From: an uncultured Balneola sp.
GTDB taxonomy: Bacteria > Bacteroidota > Rhodothermia > Balneolales > Balneolaceae
NCBI GenBank assembly: GCA_913058495.1
Contig: CAJXQC010000012.1
Span: 41,555 to 105,554 of the forward strand
DNA length: 64,000 nucleotides
Direction of reading: 5' to 3'
The position numbers were made by a program, and so were the translations under genes. Shown one piece after another: positions 36,207 to 46,393 of the stretch. The notes beneath the pieces are model-generated. The model searched no databases and was not told where the DNA came from. It saw only the letters and a list, made by a program, of their open reading frames with translations. Position 1 is the first letter of the stretch. Every line of letters begins with the position of its first letter.

Positions 36207-36956
36207 TCAAGAACCATGCAGATGATTGTAGTCCGCTATGATTTTTCTTAGAAAATCATCTGCTTTAAGGTCAGCTTTTTGAATCCCTAATTTGGTTTGA
36301 ATGATGTTAGCCGTTCTTTGAACCATCACAAACCAAGTGTTGTATTCGTAGTCCTTTTTTGAAGCCAATACTTCTCTTATTGTCGTAATATCTTCATCGG
36401 AAAGAGTTAATACTTGTTCAAAAGTAACTTCATAATCTTCTTCAATCTCGGAGTAAATGGTGTCACTCAACTTTACTTTTTTCCTTGTCTTTATAACACA
36501 CGTCTTAGCAGCAATATCTCCAAGCCTCTGCCCTTTTCCATTAATTAAAACCGTAATAAATGCCAGAATTCCATTTGTAAATGATACTTCTAATAGCCTA
36601 AGCATCCACCGAATTAAATAATTTCCAAAAGACGGACTGCTGCCATCTAACATTACTACTTGTAATCCCATCATCCATTTCCCGATCGATTTTCCATTCC
36701 ATACAACCTCAAAAATCAGATGGTAAAAGAATACCGGAATGGCCAGAACAGCAATCAATATCCATTCCTGACTACCCCAATGTTCCGATGTTCCCTGAAA
36801 GGAAGAACTAACATAACCAAATGCCATAAACGCTATAAAGTAATATGCTATAATTACGAAGCCGTCTATAAAATGAGCTATGATTCTGTCGCCAACTTCC
36901 GCAGGTTTATAATTTAACTGTACATGTTGAGATGTTTCAATTCCAACTTTGCTCAT
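36207..36956 (-). CDS. RDD family membrane protein
   Basis: 249 residues. The N-terminal half is an RDD domain: an Arg-Asp type start (AEVGDRIIAHFIDGFVIIAYYFI), WNGKSIGKWMMGLQVV and GQRLGDIAAKTCVI. The C-terminal 90 residues are soluble and helical. RDD proteins are of uncertain role (transport of ions or compatible solutes has been proposed for some). It is divergent from the SpoIIM/DUF4129/MoxR/DUF58 operon, a common neighbour arrangement in this phylum. Confidence 0.87.
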   Translation of the reverse strand: MSKVGIETSQHVQLNYKPAEVGDRIIAHFIDGFVIIAYYFIAFMAFGYVSSSFQGTSEHWGSQEWILIAVLAIPVFFYHLIFEVVWNGKSIGKWMMGLQVVMLDGSSPSFGNYLIRWMLRLLEVSFTNGILAFITVLINGKGQRLGDIAAKTCVIKTRKKVKLSDTIYSEIEEDYEVTFEQVLTLSDEDITTIREVLASKKDYEYNTWFVMVQRTANIIQTKLGIQKADLKADDFLRKIIADYNHLHGS

Positions 36957-37048
36957 TAAAAATTCGTTATTAATTGTTAGTAAAAAGATAGTATTTTAGC
37001 GAAGATACACGATTTCAACACACCATAGAAATATCCCAAAAAAAATTC

Positions 37049-38017
37049 ATGCGCGAAGTCACTTTCCTGAGAAAAAATGCTGAAAAATGGAAGAACTTCG
37101 AGGAGTTGCTTAAAAAAAATACCAAGAGCTCTTCTGATGAACTGGCTGATCTGTATATAGAGTTGAATAACGATCTTGCATTTGCACAAAGCCTTTATCC
37201 AAAGAGTAATACTACTCTTTATCTCAATGACCTCTCTGTTCAGGCTCATAACAGGATCTATAAGAATAAAAAAGAAAAGTCCGGACGAGTAATAACTTTC
37301 TGGACCCGGGAAATACCTGAGTTGTTTTCCTATAAACTGAAAGAGCTAAGCATAGCCTTTGCGGTTTTTATTTTTTTCTGCGCTGTTGGAGTGATTTCAC
37401 AAATGAATGACCCTTCTTTTGCCCGATTGATCCTCGGAGACGGTTACATAAATCTTACAATGACAAATATTGAGAATCAGGATCCTCTTGCTATTTATAA
37501 GATGCAGAGCCAGCTTAATATGTTCTTCCAAATCACTTTTAATAATATTCGGGTTTCTTTTATAGTTTTTGCCTTTGGAATCTTTACCGCTTTGGGAACT
37601 GCCTATCATTTGCTGAAAAACGGTGTAATGGTCGGAACATTTATTACTTTTTTTAGCAGTTTTGATCTTCTTTCCGAATCAATGCTCGTTATTTTTATTC
37701 ATGGCGCATTGGAACTTAGTGCAATAGCCATTGCAGGAGCCGCCGGTTTTGTTCTTGGAAACAGCTTTGTGTTCCCGGGAACATATAAAAGAAGTACTGC
37801 TTTTATAAAGGGCGCTAAAGAAGGATTGAAAATGCTTATAAGTTTGGTGCCAGTATTTATAATAGCAGGCTTGTTGGAAAGTTTTGTAACCCGATATACC
37901 GAAATACCTTTAGCTTTAAGCTTGCTTATTATTCTTACATCTTTCACCTTTATTATTGGTTATTATTTTTACTTGCCGATCCAAATTTATATAAAAAGGA
38001 AAAAACTATATGAGTAA
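37049..38017 (+). CDS. Stage II sporulation protein M-like (SpoIIM/DUF95) membrane protein
   Basis: 322 residues. A soluble N-terminal helical part (about 1-90) is followed by five or more transmembrane segments. The family signature region is NNIRVSFIVFAFGIFTALGTAYHLLKNGVMVG and HGALELSAIAIAGAAGF. In non-sporulating bacteria this family sits with MoxR and DUF58 genes, as here; its function is unknown. It overlaps the next gene by 8 bases. Confidence 0.88.
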   Translation: MREVTFLRKNAEKWKNFEELLKKNTKSSSDELADLYIELNNDLAFAQSLYPKSNTTLYLNDLSVQAHNRIYKNKKEKSGRVITFWTREIPELFSYKLKELSIAFAVFIFFCAVGVISQMNDPSFARLILGDGYINLTMTNIENQDPLAIYKMQSQLNMFFQITFNNIRVSFIVFAFGIFTALGTAYHLLKNGVMVGTFITFFSSFDLLSESMLVIFIHGALELSAIAIAGAAGFVLGNSFVFPGTYKRSTAFIKGAKEGLKMLISLVPVFIIAGLLESFVTRYTEIPLALSLLIILTSFTFIIGYYFYLPIQIYIKRKKLYE

Positions 38018-38849
38018 TTTCATTTTCAAAAAACCCAGAGATCTGGGTGGAATCTTATCAGATACTTTTCTTTATATAAGGCAGAACTATATTTCCTTAG
38101 GCAAACCTATTCTATACTTTGTAGTTCCTTTTTATGTGGTTCAGGCTTTTATTCTTCAGGAATATTCATCCGGTTTGTTCGATTCGATCTCTGAAATCGG
38201 AACTACCTCCGCCTCTTTGAACAGTTTATTCGGATGGGAGTATTTCTTAAACCTGATACTTTCCATGGTTGCTGTTTCAGCATTGTCTGTAATTACTCTG
38301 AAGCACTTTAAATTAACTTCATCAGGAAAAGAGAATGATCTGGAACACATAACTTCAGGAATCTTCCCATTGATAGTATGGATGGGACTATTGTTTATTG
38401 TAATCTACCTGAGTATTACTATTGGATTTTTCCTGTTTATAATTCCCGGGATTTATATAGCCATTAAGCTGAGTTTTACCCCTGCAATATTTATCCTTGA
38501 GAAAAAAGATATTTTTGATTCAATGAAACGATCGTGGGAAATTTCAAAAGGATTTTGGTGGATCACTTTTGCACTATTGATCGTGATCTACTTCATGGTC
38601 TATTTTGCAAGTCTGGCCGTTGGACTTCCAATTGGCTTTATATATGCCTTCGCTTTTGATGGAGGATTAGTGGAATCAAGCTCAGGAGTTTTCTCAACAA
38701 TTATCTCCATACTCACAGCATTGGGTTCCGTCATAACCACCGGATTTTATGCTGCTATGCACATTGCCTTTGCACTTCACTTTTATAATATAGATGAACG
38801 AAAAGAAGGCGGAAATTTACGCTCCAGAATTGAAGGCTTATCTGATTAA
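38010..38849 (+). CDS. Integral membrane protein of the MoxR/DUF58 cluster
   Basis: 279 residues with about six transmembrane segments and a soluble loop containing LEKKDIFDSMKRSWEISKGFWW, a sequence style seen in YciC/DUF975-like membrane proteins. Overlaps with the genes on both sides (8 and 56 bases) indicate tight coupling. The function is unknown. Confidence 0.75.
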   Translation: MSNFIFKKPRDLGGILSDTFLYIRQNYISLGKPILYFVVPFYVVQAFILQEYSSGLFDSISEIGTTSASLNSLFGWEYFLNLILSMVAVSALSVITLKHFKLTSSGKENDLEHITSGIFPLIVWMGLLFIVIYLSITIGFFLFIIPGIYIAIKLSFTPAIFILEKKDIFDSMKRSWEISKGFWWITFALLIVIYFMVYFASLAVGLPIGFIYAFAFDGGLVESSSGVFSTIISILTALGSVITTGFYAAMHIAFALHFYNIDERKEGGNLRSRIEGLSD

Positions 38850-39585
38850 AACACCGGTATCTAAATATAGATTTATTTCTGTTCTGTGCTTACTGTTCAT
38901 AGTTATTTTGAGTACTAAGCAAAGCTACGGACAATCGGAACCTCAGTCTGTGGTTTACGATTCATCCGGTGTTGATGTGCGTTTAACTCACCCGGAAATC
39001 ATTGAGAGCTATAACAACGATCCTGATTTTATTTACGGTGATGCACTTGAAAATCCAACTTCTCTTTTCGACAGAATTAAAGCAGCATTATACGGTATTC
39101 TTTTTGCGATAATTGGGAACCCTGTCGGTAATTTTATTTTCAAGGCTGTATTGATCATTTCCATAGCAATAGTGGTTATTCTATTACTGAATCAGTTGCT
39201 GGAAGGAAACCTCACATCCGTGTTTACAGGAAAAAGTGCGGATAAACCAATTTCTTTTCAGATATCCGAAGAGGACATTGAAGAAAAGAATCTGGAGGAA
39301 CTTAAAGAAAAAGCATTGAGAAACTCTGATTTTCATGCGGCAACACGCTATGTATATCTGATGACTTTAAAGCTGTTGAATCAAAAGGAACTCATCCAAT
39401 GGACGATCGAAAAAACCAATCTCGATTATGAGAGAGAGTTAGGAGATCACCCTGTTAATCCATTATTTAGTAAGCTCACTACTTTTTATGAATTTGTTGA
39501 ATATGGTGATTTCGAGATCGACCGATCAGGATATTCCAAAGTAGACAGTCTTTTTTCTAAACTCAGGGAGGAACTGTCTTCATGA
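38794..39585 (+). CDS. DUF4129 domain protein
   Basis: 263 residues. The ATG at 38794 lies within the end of the previous gene; there is no later in-frame Met before the signal-like segment (YRFISVLCLLFIVILS, about 25-40), so this start is kept. There is a second membrane helix (about 108-130) and a C-terminal soluble DUF4129 domain with AATRYVYLMTLKLLNQKELIQW and TFYEFVEYGDFEI. Members accompany transglutaminase-like or MoxR genes. It overlaps the next start by 4 bases. Confidence 0.8.
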   Translation: MNEKKAEIYAPELKAYLIKTPVSKYRFISVLCLLFIVILSTKQSYGQSEPQSVVYDSSGVDVRLTHPEIIESYNNDPDFIYGDALENPTSLFDRIKAALYGILFAIIGNPVGNFIFKAVLIISIAIVVILLLNQLLEGNLTSVFTGKSADKPISFQISEEDIEEKNLEELKEKALRNSDFHAATRYVYLMTLKLLNQKELIQWTIEKTNLDYERELGDHPVNPLFSKLTTFYEFVEYGDFEIDRSGYSKVDSLFSKLREELSS

Positions 39586-40784
39586 ATAAGAAAGAAAAAA
39601 AGTACCTGTTTACTTTAGGCTGTTTAACTTTAATTGCCATAATGTATCAGTTGATGCAACCTACACCCGTGGACTGGTCCGAAAGTTATTCATCAACCGA
39701 TAAAAAGCCTTTTGGTGCTTATATCCTCAGTGAGCAACTCCCGGTTCTCTTCCCAAATAAAGAGATCAATGAAAACCAATTTCCCATTTTTGAAGCACCT
39801 CTCAACTATGATCAAAAAAACTGGATCTTCATTAACACAGAATTCAGTTTGGATCAATTTGAAACGCAGTTATTAATGGATGAAGTAAATTATGGAAGTC
39901 ATGTTTTTATATCTGCGCGGAAAATGGAAAACAGTTTTGCGGATTCTCTGGGATTTGAACTTAACCAAAAACTTCCTTTAATAAATCCTTCGGCAAATTC
40001 GCTTGATTCTCTTCTTAAAAAGCCTCTCAATTTTGTGAATCCGGAATTAAAAGAACCAAACGGATGGAATTTTCCAATTACACTAAATGAAGTGTATTTC
40101 TCTGTGTTTGATACTTCACGAACCGTCATTCTGGGTTCCGATAATCGTGACAATATCAATTTTATAAAGATAGAGCATGGTGAGGGTGCTTTCTTTTTAC
40201 ATACAAGTCCCTTTTTGTTCACCAACTACTTCCTGAAAAATCCCGAGAAATATGATTATGCTTTTAAGGCACTTTCATATTTGCCGGAAACTGATACTTA
40301 CTGGGATGAATATTACAAAGTAGGCAAACTCGCTTATTCTTCTCCGTTCAGGTTTATAGTTTCAAAACCTAATCTTAGACGAGCCTGGTTTTTGGCATTG
40401 ACAGGCTTGATATTATATTTGTTATTCAAGAGTAAACGAATGCAAAGAGCCATACCGGAGATTAAACCACTTTCCAATACCAGCATTGAATTTGCCAGAA
40501 CTATTGGAAACCTTCATCTAAATAAAGGCTCTCATAAAGATCTGTTTGAAAAAAAGTATTCCTTCTTCTTAGACTATCTCCGAACAAATCTGAATATAGA
40601 TACAAACAAACTGACTGAAGAAACTATTAAAAAAGTATCTCAAAGATCCGGGATACCGGAAGAACAAACCAAAGAACTCTTCCATAGAGTTGAACTATTT
40701 TCAACAAAAGAAGCTGTAACCGATAAAGAGCTCCAATCCATAACCGAGCAAATCGATAATTTTTATAAAAATTCGCAACGATGA
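39582..40784 (+). CDS. DUF4350 domain protein
   Basis: 400 residues. An N-terminal transmembrane helix (about 8-25) is followed by a periplasmic DUF4350-type domain (KPFGAYILSEQLPVLFP ... GSHVFISA, HGEGAFFLHTSPFLFTNY), a second helix (about 266-285, FLALTGLILYLLFK) and a cytoplasmic helical tail. Overlaps of 4 bases at both ends place it firmly in the operon. The role is unknown. Confidence 0.85.
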   Translation: MNKKEKKYLFTLGCLTLIAIMYQLMQPTPVDWSESYSSTDKKPFGAYILSEQLPVLFPNKEINENQFPIFEAPLNYDQKNWIFINTEFSLDQFETQLLMDEVNYGSHVFISARKMENSFADSLGFELNQKLPLINPSANSLDSLLKKPLNFVNPELKEPNGWNFPITLNEVYFSVFDTSRTVILGSDNRDNINFIKIEHGEGAFFLHTSPFLFTNYFLKNPEKYDYAFKALSYLPETDTYWDEYYKVGKLAYSSPFRFIVSKPNLRRAWFLALTGLILYLLFKSKRMQRAIPEIKPLSNTSIEFARTIGNLHLNKGSHKDLFEKKYSFFLDYLRTNLNIDTNKLTEETIKKVSQRSGIPEEQTKELFHRVELFSTKEAVTDKELQSITEQIDNFYKNSQR

Positions 40785-41818
40785 GTGAAGAAATAACAAA
40801 CAATGAAAATCCGGAAGCTGAAAACAAAGAAACTTCTTCCAGTTCTGAAGTTCCATTTGAAAGTCGTTTAGATCTGACTGAGCTTCAAAATATGATCTCT
40901 AATATCCGCAAAGAGATCAAAAAAATTATCGTTGGTCAAGATAATATGATCGATCTCATGATCTGTGCTTTATTAGCTGACGGACATATTCTGGTGGAAG
41001 GTGTTCCCGGAGTAGCCAAAACATTGACAGCTCGTTTATTTGCTAAAACACTTGATACCGGTTTCTCAAGAATTCAGTTCACTCCTGACCTGATGCCTGC
41101 AGATATTACAGGAACCAGCGTATTCAATACAAAGACCACAGACTTTGAATTTAAAAAAGGTCCGATTTTTTCTAATCTGGTCTTAATTGATGAGATAAAC
41201 CGGTCACCAGCAAAAACTCAATCTGCACTTTTTGAAGTGATGCAGGAAAAGCAAATAACCGTGGATGGAAATACTTACAAGATGGAAGCTCCATTTCTGG
41301 TTGTGGCTACACAGAATCCGATCGAACATGAAGGAACCTACCGACTTCCTGAAGCGCAAATGGATCGTTTTCTGTTTAAGATCGATGTGGGATATCCTAG
41401 TATCGAAGAAGAAGTTCAAATACTTGAAGGAAGCTATAACCGAAAACTGGCTTCTGAAATTGAACAACTTAATGCTGTTGTAAATGCTGCAGAGTTAAAT
41501 GCTCAAAGAAAAGTTATTTCAGAGATCCACGTTGAAAAAGAATTGATGGAATATATCGCTAAGATCGTTCATCAAACCAGAAACTCCGGTTCCATTTATA
41601 TTGGAGTATCTCCAAGAGCATCCGTGTTTATTTTAAAAGCAGCTCAGGCATGGGCCGCCATGAGAGGTCGCGATTTTATCACCCCTGAAGATGTGAAACA
41701 GATAATCGTGCCGACACTCCGACACAGAATTACGCTCACCCCTGAAAAGGAAATGGAAGGCATAATTCCTGATCAGATCATTAAACAACTAGCAGATAAA
41801 GTTGAGGTCCCCAGATAG
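40781..41818 (+). CDS. MoxR family AAA+ ATPase
   Basis: 345 residues, cytoplasmic. Walker A GVPGVAKT (74-81), Walker B LVLIDEIN (Asp137, Glu138), sensor region ATQNPIEHEGTYRLPEAQMDRF and the C-terminal lid with SPRASVFILKAAQAWAAMRGR are all present. MoxR ATPases act as chaperones for maturation of partner proteins, often with a DUF58 protein encoded next to them, as here (the stops and starts overlap by 1 base). An acidic, Ser-rich leader of about 25 residues precedes the fold. Confidence 0.94.
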   Translation: MSEEITNNENPEAENKETSSSSEVPFESRLDLTELQNMISNIRKEIKKIIVGQDNMIDLMICALLADGHILVEGVPGVAKTLTARLFAKTLDTGFSRIQFTPDLMPADITGTSVFNTKTTDFEFKKGPIFSNLVLIDEINRSPAKTQSALFEVMQEKQITVDGNTYKMEAPFLVVATQNPIEHEGTYRLPEAQMDRFLFKIDVGYPSIEEEVQILEGSYNRKLASEIEQLNAVVNAAELNAQRKVISEIHVEKELMEYIAKIVHQTRNSGSIYIGVSPRASVFILKAAQAWAAMRGRDFITPEDVKQIIVPTLRHRITLTPEKEMEGIIPDQIIKQLADKVEVPR

Positions 41819-43146
41819 TGAATTTCATTAAAAGCTTATTTTTTAATAATAGGTTTTTTCTGTCCATAGCTTTGGTTAGTTCCAGCTATGTGTTAGGCTA
41901 TTTCTATAGTTCAATTCAAGCTATTGGCGATATTTTATTAATTATTCTGGGTATTTCTTCCATTGCAGATTTATTGCTTTTGTATTCAAAAAATGGAATT
42001 AAAGCTGAACGCCTTCTTCCTAAAAAGTTGTCTAATGGTGATGATAATGAAATTTATATTTCATGCTCCAACCAATATAATTTTCCGGTTTCTCTGACTA
42101 TAATTGATGAAATTCCGATTCAGTTTCAGGTAAGAGATTTCAAGATCCGGAAAACTCTCGATCCAGATGACTCCAAAAAATTAAGCTATCTATTAAGACC
42201 GACTGAAAGAGGCGAATTCGAATTTGGAGCACTTAAATTGTACGCTGAAACAAAGATCGGCTTATTTAGCAGACGATTTGTTTTTTCTGAGAAAGCCATC
42301 CTGCCTGTATTCCCATCTTTCAAACAAATGAGAAAATTTGAGATGTATGCTATCTCAAATCGACTGACTGACATCGGAATTAAAAAGATCCGGAGACTGG
42401 GTCATACTATGGAGTTTGATCAGATAAAAGAATATGTACGAGGCGATGACATCCGATCCTTAAACTGGAAAGCAACTGCAAGAGCCAACTCTTTGATGAT
42501 CAATCAATATCAGGACGAACGATCACAACAGGTAGTGAATGTGATTGATATGGGGCGGGTTATGAAACTTCCTTTTGATGGATTAAGCTTGCTTGAATAC
42601 GCCATTAATACGAGCCTGGTGATCTCCAATATTTCATTGATCAAAGAAGATAAAGCCGGCTTGATCACCTTTTCCAATAACAGATCTGTAGTTGTAAAAC
42701 CGGAGAAGAAAAGAACACACATCCGGAAAATTCAGGAAGCTCTTTATAATCTGAAAACAAATTTTCTGGAATCCGATTTTCAGAGAATGTTGGTAAGCCT
42801 GCGAACGCATCTCAATCAAAGAAGTTTGATCCTTCTGTACACCAACTTTGAAACCTATTCAGGGATGGAACGGCAACTCCCCTATTTACAAAGGCTGGCT
42901 AAGGATCATTTGTTGGTTGTAGTATTTTTTGAAAATACAGAGATGACATCTTTGATAGAACAAGACTCAAAAACCATCGAAGATATATACACCAAAACCA
43001 TCGCTGAGAAATTCAGCTATGAAAAACGACAGATCGTAAAAGCGTTGAACCAGCGAGGCATTCACACTATCCTAACTCCCCCCAAAGAGTTATCCGTGAA
43101 TGCGATCAATAAATACTTAGAGTTGAAGGCAAGAGGCTTAATTTAA
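41818..43146 (+). CDS. DUF58 domain protein, MoxR partner
   Basis: 442 residues with a GTG start overlapping the preceding TAG by 1 base. Two N-terminal membrane helices (about 10-55) are followed by a beta-sandwich region and the DUF58 core with the signature DDIRSLNWKATARANSLMINQY, then a von Willebrand A-like half (VVNVIDMGRVM). The usual partner of MoxR. The function in this organism is unknown. Confidence 0.9.
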   Translation: MNFIKSLFFNNRFFLSIALVSSSYVLGYFYSSIQAIGDILLIILGISSIADLLLLYSKNGIKAERLLPKKLSNGDDNEIYISCSNQYNFPVSLTIIDEIPIQFQVRDFKIRKTLDPDDSKKLSYLLRPTERGEFEFGALKLYAETKIGLFSRRFVFSEKAILPVFPSFKQMRKFEMYAISNRLTDIGIKKIRRLGHTMEFDQIKEYVRGDDIRSLNWKATARANSLMINQYQDERSQQVVNVIDMGRVMKLPFDGLSLLEYAINTSLVISNISLIKEDKAGLITFSNNRSVVVKPEKKRTHIRKIQEALYNLKTNFLESDFQRMLVSLRTHLNQRSLILLYTNFETYSGMERQLPYLQRLAKDHLLVVVFFENTEMTSLIEQDSKTIEDIYTKTIAEKFSYEKRQIVKALNQRGIHTILTPPKELSVNAINKYLELKARGLI

Positions 43147-43189
43147 ACTTTAAGTATTTATTAAATATAGAAGTTTATATTTTTTATTA

Positions 43190-44158
43190 ATGAAAAAAAT
43201 AATTCTATCGGCAATAGTCTTGTTTGGCTGTTCCCATCTTATAATCGCTCAAGTTGACTCTGCATTTGTTACTGTAAATGTTTCTGCTGAAAATGGCTTT
43301 TTGGTGCAGAATAATAATTACAACCAATGTATTCCATTTAATCGCAATGAAAAGGTGTCTGTAGCAGCCGGAAAAAGCACACTTAAACTAGTTACTAAAG
43401 ACTTCGAGGATTCTCAGGTAAGAGTTAATCTGGATGTAAATGAAGAAAAGCCATTAACCTTTAATCAAAAATTTATTACTGAGAATTCAGCCAAAAAAGA
43501 ACTCAGTACATATCCTCGTTGCTTTTGGGATGCCAATATCATCATACTCACAGATTCAGATTCTAAAGTAACCTTTGAAGGTCAAGATTATAAATCAGGG
43601 GTTCGGTTTAAAACAGATCCTTCAAATACTGTAGAAGCCTCAATAGTAAATGATGATTTTACCAGAAAATTAAATTTTGCAGCTACTGATGAACTTCAAG
43701 TCATTAGTAATTATTACCGCCCAGACAGATCATTAGTATTGAGGCGCTCTTTTTTACCCGGATATGCTCAAATCACAAAGCAGCAAAAGCTCAAAGGTTA
43801 TTTGTTTGGAACCGTTTCAGCCGGTCTTGGTGCCGCTTTTGTTTACTACAATATACAAATCATAAGTGGAACTAATGAGTACCGTACTATTGAACAAAGA
43901 TATTCCACTGCTACAGATCCTGCCGAAATCTTGACCTTAATAGAGAAAGCAGATATGAAACGGGACAAAATCGAGTCGGATAAGAGAAAGAGGAATCTAT
44001 CTCTTTTAAGTTTCGTAGCTGTATATGGATTAAATATCTTTGATGCTTTAAAGCCGCCAAAATTAGGGTTCAGACATACCCCATTTGATATTGACCCCTA
44101 TGTCGATTTTGATAGAGATTTGATCCCAAAAGCAACTATTAAAATTAGTCTGAAATGA
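43190..44158 (+). CDS. Secreted/membrane protein with DUF5683-like C-terminus
   Basis: 322 residues. Signal peptide 1-20 (ending IIAQ). Residues 25-200 are beta-rich with no motif. The last third has SFLPGYAQITKQQKLKGYLFG, two hydrophobic segments, Tyr and a helix repeat, then VYGLNIFDAL and a final amphipathic strand; this pattern resembles the DUF5683 family of Bacteroidota membrane proteins. It overlaps the next gene by 4 bases. Function unknown. Confidence 0.65.
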   Translation: MKKIILSAIVLFGCSHLIIAQVDSAFVTVNVSAENGFLVQNNNYNQCIPFNRNEKVSVAAGKSTLKLVTKDFEDSQVRVNLDVNEEKPLTFNQKFITENSAKKELSTYPRCFWDANIIILTDSDSKVTFEGQDYKSGVRFKTDPSNTVEASIVNDDFTRKLNFAATDELQVISNYYRPDRSLVLRRSFLPGYAQITKQQKLKGYLFGTVSAGLGAAFVYYNIQIISGTNEYRTIEQRYSTATDPAEILTLIEKADMKRDKIESDKRKRNLSLLSFVAVYGLNIFDALKPPKLGFRHTPFDIDPYVDFDRDLIPKATIKISLK

Positions 44159-46341
44159 AATTCTCTAATCTTTTGATATTCTCTTTTATTTATTGTTTGA
44201 TTGCAATCTTCACTGGTTGTTCTAAAACACCTACCTCAATTGAAAGAGTTAATCCTAATGATCCATTTAATCCAGATTTTACCGTTAACGTAGTAGAAAA
44301 TTTTGAAACTGAAATCTTAGCAGATCGATTAATTCAAGTCAGTTGGAAAGATACTGCCAATTACGGAACTGGGTATGTAATCCGTAAATCAGTTTCGGGC
44401 TCAATAAATGATTTGGAAATTTTGGATACATTGGAGATTGGTGATGTTAATTTTACAGACACGTCTGAAAATATCTCTTTTAATACACTTTATGGAATAT
44501 CCAAAATTATAGAACATGAAAATGGATTAAACGAATCTGATACAAGTTATACTAAAATTGATTTTGGAGATACTAATTATCTTTTTTCTGGACTTAACGC
44601 TGATTCAAATGCAGTAATAGTAGACTGGGAATTTGAAACCTTATGGCCTTACACTTCAATTGTCTATTCTTATAATGAAAGTTTCAATATTCCTGTAGAC
44701 ACTTTATATAATGGAGTAAGCATATATCAATCTCCAACCTTTGAGCTGGATTTTGCTGAGCGATATTATTCTGTGATTTCAAGGATTGATCTAACTTCTA
44801 CAGAGGAGGATGAAGTTGTTGGCAGAATAGCTGGTGGTTATTACGGAGGAATGGAATTCGCTCCGGAAATAACTAGCATTGAAGTTGTTAACGAAGGAAA
44901 AGTAATAATCAATTGGGAGGATAATTCAAGTTTTGAAGACGGGTTTAGAATTCTTAGAAGTAAGAGTTTTGATAGAACCGGGTCTATCGATCCCGTAGTA
45001 ATTGCTGAAATCGATCCAAATATTACCTCATTTACCGATACTCTAAATCCTTTAACAGGTTTTGCTTTAGATGGATCTGGTATTGAGCGTGAGGTTAAAA
45101 CATTTTATGGCATTCAAGCTTTTAAAAATGAGACACAGTCTGGATCTTTTGGAACAGAAGTGAATTTTACACCCCCCGAAATCACTCTTTCTGTTTCCAA
45201 TCTAACAGAAGACTCTTTTGAATTACAATGGAGCACCAACTCTTTTGAGAAGGTAAGTCAGTTCACTTTACAAGCAAGCTCAAACGGTAATTCTTTCTAT
45301 GATTATAAAACGTTTCAAAAAGGAACAACCAAATCTGTTGAAAACAGCTTTTCAACAGATTCTCCGGCATATTTCCGAATAAAAACTGAAACATCAAAAT
45401 ATTCAAACAGAGTAGTATTAAATCACACTAATTATTTAGTTGAAGAGCAAGTGTTTCAATTCCCTAATTCTCGAAATATCAGGTTCAGTGACAGCGGTAA
45501 TTTAATTATTGTTTCAAAAGCGTTCTTCTCAGGTGATACTGATACGGAAAAAGTTGGTATTTTTGACATTAAAAACAACTCCACCCTATATAATGACGCT
45601 CCAATAGGAAAGCCTATCAACGGTGTAGATATAGATGAGGAGAATAATCTAATGGCCCTTGCGTCATATGAAAATCAACTAGTGACTATCTATAATTTTG
45701 ACACAAAAGCTATAGAATACAATGCTAGTATAAATGTGTTTGATGTTGAATTTGGTCCGGAAAACAAATTTGTATATACGAATTCAGCAAGAGATGAAGT
45801 CTACAAAATTGATCTCATTAACAAATCTCTTAAATCCAGAAAACCACCATTTAGTACAACAAGCTCTCTGCGAAATATCTCCCTAAGTCCTACAGGTGAT
45901 TCAATTGCCTATAACAGTGATGGTTTTTTTAGACTTCTCAATTCTTCCATTTTTAGACAAATTGAATTTTCTCATGTTTTAGATTATGGAAGTACTGCTC
46001 AGAAAGTTGATTTCTCAAAAAGTGGGAAATACATCTCAAATGTTAGCGATTTTGATAAAGCAGAAATTCATTCTACAAATCCTTCAACTAAATACTTCAG
46101 TACAGGTGCGGAACACATCTCTATTAGTTTCAATGACAAATATTTTGTGACAAGTAATAACTCATTGCTAAAACTTTTCGAACTGGATTCTAAAACACTC
46201 GTATTAAGCCATCATTTTTCAGGAGAAGTACTTGATTTACGCTTTTCACCTTCAGAGGAACTAATTGCCGTTGGTTCAACTAGTGGTTTATTCTTTTATA
46301 GCATTTCAGAAGAAAAAAAATGGGGTTTATTTCAAAACTAA
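44155..46341 (+). CDS. Lipoprotein with fibronectin-III-like domains and a C-terminal propeller
   Basis: 728 residues. A lipoprotein signal ends at the Cys of IFTGC (about residue 22). Residues about 40-430 contain three Fn3-like units (for example IQVSWKDTANYGTGYVIRKS, VIINWEDNSSFEDGFRILRS, FELQWSTNSFEKVSQFTLQA, each with the typical W and Y/F positions). Residues about 430-728 form WD40-like blades (SLSPTGDSIAYN, DFSKSGKYISN, RFSPSEELIAVGSTSGLFFY). It is probably a surface-binding or protein-interaction protein. It is coupled by a 4-base overlap to the upstream gene. Confidence 0.7.
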   Translation: MKFSNLLIFSFIYCLIAIFTGCSKTPTSIERVNPNDPFNPDFTVNVVENFETEILADRLIQVSWKDTANYGTGYVIRKSVSGSINDLEILDTLEIGDVNFTDTSENISFNTLYGISKIIEHENGLNESDTSYTKIDFGDTNYLFSGLNADSNAVIVDWEFETLWPYTSIVYSYNESFNIPVDTLYNGVSIYQSPTFELDFAERYYSVISRIDLTSTEEDEVVGRIAGGYYGGMEFAPEITSIEVVNEGKVIINWEDNSSFEDGFRILRSKSFDRTGSIDPVVIAEIDPNITSFTDTLNPLTGFALDGSGIEREVKTFYGIQAFKNETQSGSFGTEVNFTPPEITLSVSNLTEDSFELQWSTNSFEKVSQFTLQASSNGNSFYDYKTFQKGTTKSVENSFSTDSPAYFRIKTETSKYSNRVVLNHTNYLVEEQVFQFPNSRNIRFSDSGNLIIVSKAFFSGDTDTEKVGIFDIKNNSTLYNDAPIGKPINGVDIDEENNLMALASYENQLVTIYNFDTKAIEYNASINVFDVEFGPENKFVYTNSARDEVYKIDLINKSLKSRKPPFSTTSSLRNISLSPTGDSIAYNSDGFFRLLNSSIFRQIEFSHVLDYGSTAQKVDFSKSGKYISNVSDFDKAEIHSTNPSTKYFSTGAEHISISFNDKYFVTSNNSLLKLFELDSKTLVLSHHFSGEVLDLRFSPSEELIAVGSTSGLFFYSISEEKKWGLFQN

Positions 46342-46393
46342 TCATGATCATCTGAGTAGAGACTTCAACAGACTTCTAATTTATTTTCGCACT

